A stretch of 64,000 bases of DNA from Burkholderiaceae bacterium (GTDB lineage Bacteria > Pseudomonadota > Gammaproteobacteria > Burkholderiales > Burkholderiaceae_D): NCBI GenBank assembly GCA_031291325.1, contig JARLJG010000063.1, positions 40,758 through 104,757 of the forward strand. The letters are read 5' to 3'. Shown piece after piece: positions 10,135 through 20,101 of the stretch. The first letter of the stretch is position 1; every line of letters starts with the position of its first letter. The translations under genes were made by a program, and so were the position numbers. The notes below the pieces were generated by a model that had not been told where the DNA came from, did no database searches, and saw only the letters and a list, made by a program, of their open reading frames with translations.

Positions 10135-10893
10135 TCACAATTTCATTTCGTACAAATAATCTAATGAATTGTCGCCCGTTTTATTGCAGTTATTCCACTT
10201 CCTCATATGATCTCCATTCAGAAGAATCAAGTGTTTCATATCAAGATCATATTTAATTGGTGCCATAGCTTCATCAAGTGCATCGGCACGTGCCTCCATT
10301 GCTTTTTTGAACATATTATGCCTAGAAGGTATATTTGTTCTAAGCAATCGCGTTGCTTCTATTTCCGCATAAATCCAAGGAGACTCCGTTCCTTCTTTTT
10401 CAATACATCCCTTGCATGAAATTGAATTCGGGGTATTTAAAAAAATGATGCATTCGCATTGATCAATCATCTTGTTGAGTGATGTTGCAAGCATCATATT
10501 TACATGACTTGTGGTTCTATTTCGGTTTTCGTAACTGTAATAACCATCGTCTTTCAAGCAAAAGTTTTTATCAAATTTCTTTAGCAATTTATCAGAATAG
10601 CCCCACACGCAAGAATCTATAAAAGAGGATATTCCAAGTTTATGACCCAACCAACCTGACAAGCAAATTGCCAACTCTTCATCTTTGTGCGAGTGAGAAA
10701 TGAATACTTTCGCATTAATTTTTGGAAACCAATCGTCCATAATTTTTTTGGCGAACAAGCTTCCATCATCATCACAAAATGCATCAAGCCCTTCTCTTGC
10801 TGCCAAATTATTGTTCTTGTTTATAGCCTTACCTTCATCCAAAAATTCACGAAATATGTTTGATTCAACTCGCAAACTGTATGCTTTGTACAT
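10135..10893 (-). CDS. TIR-domain protein, ThsB-like in layout
   Basis: A 252-residue AT-rich gene product. Residues 1-58 form a short N-terminal region (AYSLRVESNIFREFLDEG); residues about 61-185 form a TIR fold starting with AKVFISHSHKDEELA, with CECIIFLNTPNSI as a later strand and SPWIYAEIEATRLL in which Glu177 is the likely catalytic glutamate. About 65 C-terminal residues follow. Single-domain TIR proteins of this size resemble the ThsB sensor-synthase of Thoeris systems, which makes a signal that activates a partner effector; similarity is judged by eye only. The start is the ATG behind AAGGGGG; the frame runs further into rarA without conserved sequence. The start lies 37 bp past the rarA stop and the stop is coupled to the membrane-protein gene. 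Confidence 0.85.
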   Translation of the reverse strand: MYKAYSLRVESNIFREFLDEGKAINKNNNLAAREGLDAFCDDDGSLFAKKIMDDWFPKINAKVFISHSHKDEELAICLSGWLGHKLGISSFIDSCVWGYSDKLLKKFDKNFCLKDDGYYSYENRNRTTSHVNMMLATSLNKMIDQCECIIFLNTPNSISCKGCIEKEGTESPWIYAEIEATRLLRTNIPSRHNMFKKAMEARADALDEAMAPIKYDLDMKHLILLNGDHMRKWNNCNKTGDNSLDYLYEMKL

Positions 10894-10930
10894 CAAGCCC
10901 CCTTGTGTATGTATGATGAATTTTTCAGGA

Positions 10931-12217
10931 TTACTTTTTCCCAGTTTCTTCATCCAGCTTTCGCAGTTGAACAAGCTTCTCGCCAATCTTGATCTCCAAA
11001 CCTCGTGCAACCGGCTGATACCACCCCGGCTCCGCCATGCCATCCGGCAAATAGGTTTCGCCGGCGGCATACGCGTTCGGCTCATCGTGCGCGTAGCGAT
11101 ACAGTTTGCCGTATCCCAATTCCTTCATCAGCTTGGTCGGCGCATTGCGCAGATGTTCCGGCACCTGGCGCGATTTGTCTTTCGCCACGAAGGCACGCGC
11201 TGCGTTGTAGGCTTTGTAGACGGCATTCGATTTGGCGGCGCAGGCCAGGTAGATCACTGCTTCCGCCAGTGCCAATTCGCCTTCGGGACTGCCCAGGCGT
11301 TCATAGGTTTCGGCGGCGTCCAGCGCCAAGCGGAGCGCGCGCGGATCGGCCAGGCCGATATCTTCGCTGGCCATGCGCACGATGCGGCGCGCTAAATAGC
11401 GTGGATCGACGCCACCGTCCAACATGCGCACGAACCAGTATAGCGCGCCGTCCGGGCTGGAGCCGCGCACCGACTTGTGCAGCGCCGATATCTGGTCGTA
11501 AAAAGCGTCGCCGCCCTTGTCGAAGCGCCGTAGCGCGTCGCCCAGGCACTCGGCCAGCAAGGCGGGATCGACTTCTTGCTGTTGCTTGGCTTGCGCGGCG
11601 CGGGCGACGATTTCCAGGTTGTTGAGCAACTTGCGGCCATCGCCGTCGGCGCTGGCGACGATCATCTGGCGCGCGTCGGCATCGAATGCCAAGCCGTGCA
11701 ACTCGCCGTCGCAGGCGCGTTGCAGCAAGGTCGCCAAATCGTCTTCGGTCAGCGATTTGAGCACGTAGACGGAAGCGCGCGACAGCAACGCGCTATTGAC
11801 TTCAAACGAGGGATTTTCGGTGGTCGCGCCGATGAAGGTGAATAGTCCGCTTTCGACGTGCGGCAAGAACGCGTCTTGCTGGCTCTTGTTGAAGCGATGC
11901 ACTTCGTCGACGAACAGGATCGTGCGCCGGCCCGAATTGGCGCGCGTGACTTGCGCCCGCTCTACCGCTTCACGGATATCCTTGACGCCGGACAGCACCG
12001 CCGACAAGGCGATGAATTCGGCATTGAAGCTATCGGCCATCAAGCGCGCCAGCGTGGTCTTGCCGACGCCCGGCGGGCCCCACAGGATCATCGAATGCGG
12101 TTCGCCCGACTCGAACGCAACCCGCAGCGGCTTGCCAGCGCCGAGCAAGTGTTGCTGCCCGATTACGTCGTCCAGCGTGTGCGGGCGCAGCCGTTCGGCC
12201 AACGGTATATTTGTCAT
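10931..12217 (-). CDS. rarA: Replication-associated recombination protein A (AAA+ ATPase)
   Basis: RarA (MgsA) is a clamp-loader-like AAA+ ATPase that works at stalled replication forks with SSB. The 428-residue protein has Walker A GPPGVGKT at residues 47-54, Walker B ILFVDEVHRF, sensor motif GATTENPSFEVNSALLSR, and the C-terminal tetramerisation region containing SEDIGLADPRAL and HLRNAPTKLMKELGYG. Length and motifs are typical. It is the last core gene of a leftward set, ftsK-lolA-rarA, a common order in Betaproteobacteria. The accessory TIR genes begin directly behind its stop on the same strand and could be read through from it. Confidence 0.97.
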   Translation of the reverse strand: MTNIPLAERLRPHTLDDVIGQQHLLGAGKPLRVAFESGEPHSMILWGPPGVGKTTLARLMADSFNAEFIALSAVLSGVKDIREAVERAQVTRANSGRRTILFVDEVHRFNKSQQDAFLPHVESGLFTFIGATTENPSFEVNSALLSRASVYVLKSLTEDDLATLLQRACDGELHGLAFDADARQMIVASADGDGRKLLNNLEIVARAAQAKQQQEVDPALLAECLGDALRRFDKGGDAFYDQISALHKSVRGSSPDGALYWFVRMLDGGVDPRYLARRIVRMASEDIGLADPRALRLALDAAETYERLGSPEGELALAEAVIYLACAAKSNAVYKAYNAARAFVAKDKSRQVPEHLRNAPTKLMKELGYGKLYRYAHDEPNAYAAGETYLPDGMAEPGWYQPVARGLEIKIGEKLVQLRKLDEETGKK

Positions 12218-12252
12218 GGGCTAGGCCGCGCCTGCATGCTGATTAGCAATGC

Positions 12253-12939
12253 TTATTGTTGAAATAAATCCGCCCCTTTCGGCATGACGAACTTAAATTG
12301 TTCGTTGCCGATAGTCGGATTTTTTTCGAATTTGGTGAATGCCAGCGCCGAGGTCTGGCCGAAGGAATCGGTCAATTCCATGGCTTGCGGTTCGCCGTTG
12401 CGTAAACCGATGCGGATATGGTCGAAGGTGGTGTCCTTGGCCTTGGGCGTCGCCACCAGCCATTCCAGGCCATCCTTGGCGCCGTCTTCCTTGAGCACGA
12501 AATTCTTTTCCAGATCGTTGCTGCCGAATAAAATCGCCGCCGGCGACGAGCCGAGCGCATTGCCCAGCTTCTTGGTGGTGACCTGGTTCAAATCCTTGTC
12601 GTAGATATACAGTTGCACGCCGTCCGATTGCAGCATTTGCTCATACGGCTTTTGATAAATCCAGATGAATTGCCCCGGACGCGCAAAGACGAAGGTGCCG
12701 GTCGATATCTTGGGCGCCTTGGCGCCGGGCTTGGCCGCTGCGTCGGCATGCACCAATTGCTGCGTGAACTCGCCCTTGGCGGCCTTGGTGCCGGTCACGA
12801 ATGCCTTGAATTGTTCCAATGCCGACGCGTGGGCAAAGCTCGGCAACGCCAGCGCGCCTGTCAGCAATGCGCCTGCCGCAGCGCGCACCAATTGGTTCAA
12901 GTCCATATTCACGTTCAGGCTCAAATAATATTTTTTCAA
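12253..12939 (-). CDS. lolA: Outer-membrane lipoprotein carrier LolA
   Basis: LolA is the periplasmic chaperone that takes lipoproteins from the LolCDE transporter to LolB at the outer membrane. The protein has a signal peptide ending in SFAHA, then ALEQFKAFVTGTKAAKGEFTQ, GTFVFARPGQFIWIYQKPYEQ and a C-terminal FKFVMPKGADLF, all family hallmarks. Two starts are possible: a TTG at 12939 with AGGA eight bases upstream and 10 bp after the ftsK stop (228 residues, used here), or an internal ATG at 12906 (217 residues) with a weaker ribosome site; both leave a workable signal peptide. Lies between ftsK and rarA in a likely operon. Confidence 0.92.
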   Translation of the reverse strand: MKKYYLSLNVNMDLNQLVRAAAGALLTGALALPSFAHASALEQFKAFVTGTKAAKGEFTQQLVHADAAAKPGAKAPKISTGTFVFARPGQFIWIYQKPYEQMLQSDGVQLYIYDKDLNQVTTKKLGNALGSSPAAILFGSNDLEKNFVLKEDGAKDGLEWLVATPKAKDTTFDHIRIGLRNGEPQAMELTDSFGQTSALAFTKFEKNPTIGNEQFKFVMPKGADLFQQ

Positions 12940-12949
12940 AATCGTTTTC

Positions 12950-15286
12950 CTATTCTGCGGTATTGCCTGCGGGCACCAGGATATCGCGGTTGCCGTTCGA
13001 TTGCATCGAGGACACCAGCCCGCTCTGCTCCATTTGCTCCAACAGTCGCGCGGCGCGATTGTACCCTATGCGCAAGTGGCGCTGCACCAGGGAAATCGAT
13101 GCGCGCCGGTTCTTCAGCACCACGGCGACCGCTTGATCGTACAAGGCGTCGGCCTCGCCGCCGCCAGCGCCGCCTTCGGCTGCGCCACCCTCTGCGCCCT
13201 CTTCCGCGACGCCGCCTTCCAGGATGCCTTCGATGTAATTCGGCTCGCCCTGCGCTTTCAAATGATCGACCACGCGATGCACTTCTTCATCGGACACGAA
13301 AGCGCCATGCACCCGCACCGGCAAGCCGGTGCCGGGCGGCATGTAGAGCATGTCGCCCATGCCGAGCAAGGCTTCCGCGCCCATCTGGTCGAGAATGGTG
13401 CGCGAATCGATCTTGCTGCTGACCTGGAACGCGATGCGGGTCGGGATGTTGGCCTTGATCAAGCCGGTAATCACATCCACCGATGGCCGTTGCGTCGCCA
13501 GGATCAAATGGATGCCGGCGGCGCGCGCCTTTTGCGCGATGCGCGCGATCAATTCTTCGACCTTCTTGCCGACCACCATCATCAAGTCGGCCAATTCGTC
13601 GATGATGATGACGATGGTGGGCAGTTTTTCCAGCGGTTCGGGCGCGTCCGGCGTCAGGCTGAACGGATTCGGTATCTTTTCTTCGCGCTTTTCCGCATCG
13701 GCGATTTTCTGGTTATAGCCGGCCAGATTGCGCACGCCCAGATTGCTCATCAACTTGTAGCGCCGCTCCATCTCGCCCACGCCCCAGTTGAGCGCATGGC
13801 CGGCGTGCCGCATGTCGGTGACCACCGGCGCCAGCAGATGCGGGATGCCTTCGTAAATCGACAATTCCAGCATTTTCGGATCGATCAGGATCATGCGCAC
13901 CTGGTTCGGATCGGACTTGTACAGCAGCGACAAGATGGTGGCATTGATGCCCACCGATTTACCCGAACCGGTAGTGCCCGCCACCAACAAGTGCGGCATC
14001 TTGGCCAAGTCGGCCACTACCGGATTGCCGGCGATATCCTTGCCGAGCGCAATGGTGAGGTTGGATGCGCTGTCGTTATAGACCTTGGAACTCAGGATTT
14101 CGGTCAGGCGCACGATTTGGCGCTTCGGATTCGGCAATTCCAGGCCCATGTAATTCTTGCCGGGAATGGTTTCGACCACGCGGATCGAGGTCAGCGACAG
14201 CGAACGCGCCAAGTCGCGCGCCAGACCGACGATCTGGCTACCCTTGACGCCGGTCGCCGGTTCGATTTCATAGCGCGTAATCACCGGCCCCGGATAGGCG
14301 GCCACGACCTTGGCTTCGACCCCGAAGTCGGACAGCTTTTTCTCGATCAAGCGGCTGGTGAATTCGAGGATCTCGACGCTCACCGTTTCCCGCGACACCG
14401 GGGCTTCATCCAACAGCGACAGCGGCGGCAAATTGGTATCGGGCATGTCGTTGAACAAGGAGGTTTGGCGCTCCTTCTCGACGCGCTCCGATTTCGGCAC
14501 CGACACTATCTGCGGTTCGATACGGATCGGCGGCGCTTCCACGATCTTGGCGCGCTCCTGCACGACCGTCTCTTCGCGCTTGACGGCAGCCTCCTGGCCG
14601 ACCTTGCGATCCTGGCGGGCAGCATACACATTCATCACGCCGTCGACCGCAATCTCGATCGCGCCGCCGATGCGCTCGGCCAGCGTCAGCCACGACACAT
14701 GGAAGAACAGGCTGAAGCCAATGCCGAACAGCAAGAGCAGGAACAAGGTGGCGCCGGTAAAGCCAAAGGCATTTTGCGTCAGATGGCCGATCACGTTCCC
14801 CAATACGCCACCCGGCACCAGCGGCAACTGCACCTTCAACGTGTACATGCGCAAGGATTCGATGCCGACGCTGCCCAGCATCAGCAAAACGAAGCCGGCG
14901 CCGCGTATCCAGGTCTCCTGCCGATGCATCGGCACGACCTCCTGTTGCAGCAAAAATTTTTGCGATAACTGCCGATATCCGAGCCAGGAAGCGCGCAACA
15001 GCCACACGTTCCACCACCATGCGGAAAATCCAAATATGTACAACAGCAAATCGGCCAGCCACGCGCCGACCTTGCCGCCCCAGTTGAACAGGTGCGGTGT
15101 TATCTGCGAGTGCGACCATCCGGGATCGTTCCTGGAATAGGTCATCAGGATCAAGATCAGGTATACCGTGAGCACGCCGAGCGCAAACCAGCGCGCCTCG
15201 GAAAGCAGCCTGACCAGCCGGTTCGGCAGCGGCTGCGCGGCAGACGTATCGGTATTGCGAGTATAAGCTTGAGTCGTTTTCGTCAT
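12950..15286 (-). CDS. ftsK: DNA translocase FtsK
   Basis: FtsK pumps chromosome ends to the division septum and activates XerCD dimer resolution at dif. The 778-residue protein has an N-terminal domain with four to five membrane helices (about residues 25-210), a short linker, and a motor region with Walker [15 protein letters not shown] and Walker [14 protein letters not shown]. The C-terminal gamma winged helix that reads KOPS sites is present ([35 protein letters not shown]). The Gly/Ala/Glu-rich stretch [16 protein letters not shown] joins motor and gamma domain. It starts a leftward operon with lolA and rarA, divergent from trxB across 218 bp that must hold both promoters. Confidence 0.97.
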   Translation of the reverse strand: MTKTTQAYTRNTDTSAAQPLPNRLVRLLSEARWFALGVLTVYLILILMTYSRNDPGWSHSQITPHLFNWGGKVGAWLADLLLYIFGFSAWWWNVWLLRASWLGYRQLSQKFLLQQEVVPMHRQETWIRGAGFVLLMLGSVGIESLRMYTLKVQLPLVPGGVLGNVIGHLTQNAFGFTGATLFLLLLFGIGFSLFFHVSWLTLAERIGGAIEIAVDGVMNVYAARQDRKVGQEAAVKREETVVQERAKIVEAPPIRIEPQIVSVPKSERVEKERQTSLFNDMPDTNLPPLSLLDEAPVSRETVSVEILEFTSRLIEKKLSDFGVEAKVVAAYPGPVITRYEIEPATGVKGSQIVGLARDLARSLSLTSIRVVETIPGKNYMGLELPNPKRQIVRLTEILSSKVYNDSASNLTIALGKDIAGNPVVADLAKMPHLLVAGTTGSGKSVGINATILSLLYKSDPNQVRMILIDPKMLELSIYEGIPHLLAPVVTDMRHAGHALNWGVGEMERRYKLMSNLGVRNLAGYNQKIADAEKREEKIPNPFSLTPDAPEPLEKLPTIVIIIDELADLMMVVGKKVEELIARIAQKARAAGIHLILATQRPSVDVITGLIKANIPTRIAFQVSSKIDSRTILDQMGAEALLGMGDMLYMPPGTGLPVRVHGAFVSDEEVHRVVDHLKAQGEPNYIEGILEGGVAEEGAEGGAAEGGAGGGEADALYDQAVAVVLKNRRASISLVQRHLRIGYNRAARLLEQMEQSGLVSSMQSNGNRDILVPAGNTAE

Positions 15287-15426
15287 AAATCCGTCGGTGC
15301 TTGCGCCAAAATTGACTAGAATTGCCGGGGCGACGCATGATTTGCCTGCGCCCGCCCCTGTTCAATTGGCATGTTCGACTATAATCTTAACCCGGATGCA
15401 GCATCAATTGCGCGAGCAGTCGTTAG

Positions 15427-16458
<1,032 letters not shown>

Positions 16459-16477
16459 TCGGCTCTCGCAGACAGTC

Positions 16478-17116
16478 ATGGCAGCCTACAAGGATTTCAG
16501 CGATCTCAAATCCCTGCGCAAAGAGTTGAAGGCGCAGGAGGAGGCGCGCCAACTCGCCGAAGCCGAACGCGCGCGCCGCGCCCAAGCCGCCGAACAGGAG
16601 GCCAGCCTGTTTCGGCGCAGCGTCGGCGCGGTCGCGCCGCTGGCGAAAGTGGACAAGGCCCTGCTGACGCCGCCGCGCCCCGAACCGATCGCGCGCCAGC
16701 ATCTGGCCGACGAGCAAGCGGCGCTGCGGGAATCCCTGTCCGACGACTTCAGCCCGGAAACGCTGATGGAGTCCGACGAAGCCTTGAGCTTTGCGCGCAA
16801 CGGCATCGGCCCGGACACGTTGCGCAAACTGCGGCGCGGCCACTGGGTAATCCAAAGCCAGATCGACCTGCACGGCATGCGCAGCGACGAGGCGCGCGAT
16901 GCCCTCGGCGAATACTTGCGCAACGTCGCCAAGCGCGGACTGCGCTGCGTGCGCGTGATCCACGGTAAAGGGCTGGGATCGCCGAACAAGGAGCCGGTAT
17001 TGAAAAGCAAGGTGCGCAAGTGGCTCGCGCAAAAAGAAGAAGTGATCGCCTTTTGCCAGGCGCGCGCAGCCGATGGCGGTGCGGGCGCGCTGGTTGTTCT
17101 ATTGAAGGCGCAATAA
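16478..17116 (+). CDS. Smr (small MutS-related) domain protein
   Basis: A 212-residue cytoplasmic protein with a charged, coiled-coil-like N-terminus (residues 10-45, Glu/Ala/Arg-rich) and a C-terminal Smr domain at about 125-210. The domain is marked by QIDLHGMRSDEARDAL and CVRVIHGKGLGSPN, the DLHG and HGKG motifs of Smr proteins related to the MutS2 C-terminal nuclease. E. coli SmrA/SmrB are relatives; SmrB cleaves mRNA at collided ribosomes, but which activity this member has is not known. It starts 19 bp after trxB and is probably co-transcribed with it. Confidence 0.9.
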   Translation: MAAYKDFSDLKSLRKELKAQEEARQLAEAERARRAQAAEQEASLFRRSVGAVAPLAKVDKALLTPPRPEPIARQHLADEQAALRESLSDDFSPETLMESDEALSFARNGIGPDTLRKLRRGHWVIQSQIDLHGMRSDEARDALGEYLRNVAKRGLRCVRVIHGKGLGSPNKEPVLKSKVRKWLAQKEEVIAFCQARAADGGAGALVVLLKAQ

Positions 17117-17180
17117 GCTACGCATGTTTGTGGGTAATTCAAAGTGCGTGAATAATATCAATTCAGTGTGCAAAATCCTT

Positions 17181-17262
17181 CGTCATTCCCGCGAAGGCGG
17201 GAATCCATAAGCCGTTAGCTAAGGCTGATTCCCTATGGGTTCCCGCCTTCGCGGGAATGACG
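17181..17262. repeat. Family-2 inverted repeat (CGTCATTCCCGCG type)
   Basis: Two near-complementary arms, CGTCATTCCCGCGAAGGCGG at the left and its reverse complement at the right, enclose about 25 bp. Each arm is itself a small palindrome around CCCGC/GCGGG. Other copies are at 36590-36671 and 38299-38380. The arrangement resembles REP/BIME-like intergenic elements. Confidence 0.85.
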
Positions 17263-17307
17263 GAGGAAGATAATGACGCTTCCTCCCAACTTTGAATCAC
17301 ACCCCGC

Positions 17308-17910
17308 ATGTCCCTCATCAAAATCATTGAAGTCATGGCAATTCTGGTCGGCGCTTTCTCCGGCCTGGTCGAAGCGCGCACCAAGAAGATGGACGTGGTC
17401 GGCGTGTTCACGGTCGCCTTCATCACTGCCTTCGGCGGCGGCACGCTGCGCGACGTGCTGCTCGATATCCGCCCCTTGTTCTGGGTGCAGCATCAGGAAT
17501 ATGCAATCCTGATCTTTTTCATGTCGTTAGTCGCCTCGCCGCTGTTGCGCCACCTGCGCCATATCGTGTCGGAACGCCTGATCGTGGTGGCCGATGCCTT
17601 GGGCCTGGGGCTGTTTTCGATTGCCGGCGTGTCGACCGCGCTGCATGCCAATATGCCGCTATTCATTGCATCGATGATGGGCGTCATTACCGGCACCTTC
17701 GGCGGCGTGTTGCGCGACATCGTCTGCAATCAGATCCCGATGGTGTTGCGCGATGGCAGGCCGTATGCGCTATGCTCGTTCGCCGGCTGCTGGATCTACC
17801 TGCTGATGCGCAAAGTCGAGATCGACCCGACTTTCGCGCTCTGGTTCAGCGTGCTGTTTATCGTCCTGCTGCGGCTATTGACCTGGTTCAAGGACGTGCG
17901 GATAAAGTAA
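17308..17910 (+). CDS. TRIC-family (YadS/UPF0126) membrane protein
   Basis: A 200-residue inner-membrane protein with about seven predicted helices arranged as two similar halves. Each half carries the family signature: AFGGGTLRDVLLDIRPLFW near residues 41-60 and GTFGGVLRDIVCNQIP near 130-145. This fits the prokaryotic TRIC cation channels (former UPF0126, DUF2030 halves). Selectivity in this organism is not known. It lies alone between a family-2 repeat and the glnB terminator and converges on glnB. Confidence 0.88.
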   Translation: MSLIKIIEVMAILVGAFSGLVEARTKKMDVVGVFTVAFITAFGGGTLRDVLLDIRPLFWVQHQEYAILIFFMSLVASPLLRHLRHIVSERLIVVADALGLGLFSIAGVSTALHANMPLFIASMMGVITGTFGGVLRDIVCNQIPMVLRDGRPYALCSFAGCWIYLLMRKVEIDPTFALWFSVLFIVLLRLLTWFKDVRIK

Positions 17911-17913
17911 AAA

Positions 17914-17933
17914 CTGGCGTCGAGCGACGCCAG
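17914..17933 (-). terminator. Rho-independent terminator of glnB
   Basis: An eight- to nine-base stem CTGGCGTC/GACGCCAG with a short loop, followed on the minus strand by five T residues, 20 bp beyond the glnB stop. It may also slow transcripts of the convergent channel gene, but there is no T-run on the plus strand. Confidence 0.8.
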
Positions 17934-17953
17934 AATCCTCGTCTCAACTGAAC

Positions 17954-18301
<348 letters not shown>

Positions 18302-18423
18302 CTATTAATAAATACCTTGGCGTAAATCTGCTCAACCGGCAAATTGCCCACAAAGCCGCTCGCCCATTGTTTCAAGTATATGAGTTTTTTGACGGATGCG
18401 TGACGAATGATTTCAGGGCATCG

Positions 18424-20037
18424 TTAATCGCGGAATTTCGACGTGATCGGATAGCGCCAATCGCGCCCGAACGCGCGATGCGTGACGCGTATCCCGATCG
18501 GCGCTTGCCGGCGTTTGTATTCGTTGATCTTGATCAGGCGCACGATGCGTTCGACATCTTCGGATCGATAACCGGCTTGAACGATCTCGGCCGTGCTCTG
18601 GTTTTCTTCCATAAAGCGCTGCATGATGCCGTCCAACACCTCGTACGGCGGCAACGAATCCTGATCAGTCTGGTCCGGGCGCAGCTCGGCAGATGGCGCG
18701 CGGGTTAAAATCCGCTGTGGAATGACGTCGGAAAGCGTATTGCGATAGTCGCACAGCCGGTAGACCAGGGTCTTGGCGATATCCTTGATGACGGCAAAGC
18801 CGCCCGCCATGTCGCCGTACAAGGTGCAATAGCCGACTGCCATTTCGCTCTTGTTGCCGGTTGTTAACACAATCGAGCCGTGTTTGTTCGACAGGGCCAT
18901 CAAAATCGTGCCGCGTATCCGTGCCTGGATGTTTTCTTCGGTCGTGTCTTCTTTCAATCCCGCGAATTCGGTGGCCAAGGTGCCGCGAAATGCGGTGAAA
19001 CAGTCGTTGATCGATATTTCGTCATAGCGCACGCCGAGGCGCTGCACCATCTCGCGCGAATCCAGCCACGATATTTCGGCGGTATAGGGCGATGGCATCA
19101 TCACTGCCCGCACACGATCGGCGCCCAGCGCATCGACTGCCACTGCCAGCGTCAATGCCGAATCGACGCCGCCCGACAAACCGATCAAGACGTGCGGAAA
19201 GCCGTTCTTTTGAATATAGTCGCGCACGCCCAGCACCAGTGCCTTGTACACTTGCGCTGCGACCGGCAATTCGTCGGCAATCGCAGCGGGCAGCGGATCG
19301 GCGCCGTCGAATTCGACGATCTGCAAATCTTCCTCGAAATGGCGCAGGCGCGCGCAGAGGCGACCATCGCGCCCCATCGCGAACGAATCGCCGTCGAATA
19401 TCAATTCGTCCTGGCCGCCGATCAGGTTGGCGTAGACCAGGCTCATATCCTGAACGACCACGTTGGCGCGCATCGTTTCATAGCGCAAATGCTGCTTGTT
19501 CATGTGATACGGCGAGGCATTCGGCACCAGCAAGACTTGCGCGCCGGCAGCCTTGGCGCGCGCCGGCGCATGCGCAGACCAGGTGTCTTCGCAGATATTG
19601 ATGCCGAAATTGACGCCCTTGACTGCAAACACCAGCGGCACGTCGGCCGAGGAAAAATAACGCTTTTCGTCGAACACTGCGTCGTTCGGCAGATCGTATT
19701 TGCAATAGGTTCCGGCCAGTGCGCCGTCCAGCAACACCGAGGCAGCGTTGAAACGTGCATCGCCGCGCCGGATCGGATGACCGACCACCACGTGCAATCC
19801 TGCCAACGGCGCCAGATCGGCGCGCAACGCATCCAACGCTTGTGCGCATTTTGCGTAGAATGAAGGACGCAGCAGCAAATCTTCCGGCGGATAGCCGGCC
19901 AGCGACAATTCCGGCGTGACCACGATATCCGCACCTAGTGCGGCAGCGCGTCGGCAATAGGCGACGATTTTGGCGGAATTCCCGGCAAAATCGCCGACTA
20001 TGCTGTTGATTTGGGCGATGGCTACTTTTACTGTCAT
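18424..20037 (-). CDS. nadE: Glutamine-dependent NAD+ synthase
   Basis: The last step of NAD synthesis: ATP-dependent amidation of nicotinate adenine dinucleotide using glutamine. The 537-residue two-domain form has an N-terminal nitrilase-type glutaminase (about 1-250, with a conserved Glu in TPELSLAGYPPEDLL and the nucleophile Cys in NFGINICEDTW) and a C-terminal synthetase with the ATP P-loop GLSGGVDSAL and TTGNKSEMAVGY. Length and motifs are normal. It precedes glnB on the same strand and is divergent from the GNAT-like gene. Confidence 0.97.
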   Translation of the reverse strand: MTVKVAIAQINSIVGDFAGNSAKIVAYCRRAAALGADIVVTPELSLAGYPPEDLLLRPSFYAKCAQALDALRADLAPLAGLHVVVGHPIRRGDARFNAASVLLDGALAGTYCKYDLPNDAVFDEKRYFSSADVPLVFAVKGVNFGINICEDTWSAHAPARAKAAGAQVLLVPNASPYHMNKQHLRYETMRANVVVQDMSLVYANLIGGQDELIFDGDSFAMGRDGRLCARLRHFEEDLQIVEFDGADPLPAAIADELPVAAQVYKALVLGVRDYIQKNGFPHVLIGLSGGVDSALTLAVAVDALGADRVRAVMMPSPYTAEISWLDSREMVQRLGVRYDEISINDCFTAFRGTLATEFAGLKEDTTEENIQARIRGTILMALSNKHGSIVLTTGNKSEMAVGYCTLYGDMAGGFAVIKDIAKTLVYRLCDYRNTLSDVIPQRILTRAPSAELRPDQTDQDSLPPYEVLDGIMQRFMEENQSTAEIVQAGYRSEDVERIVRLIKINEYKRRQAPIGIRVTHRAFGRDWRYPITSKFRD

Positions 20038-20101
20038 GATTGCTGGAGCGATTTCAACGATGTCAACGGTTTCAACGAATGAATTTTTTGGATAATACCC
20101 A

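Noticed and set aside
13001..14968. 655-codon open frame on the plus strand
   Set aside because: It is antisense to ftsK, whose motifs are all intact; the protein is His/Arg/Gln-rich as expected for a shadow of GC-rich coding sequence.
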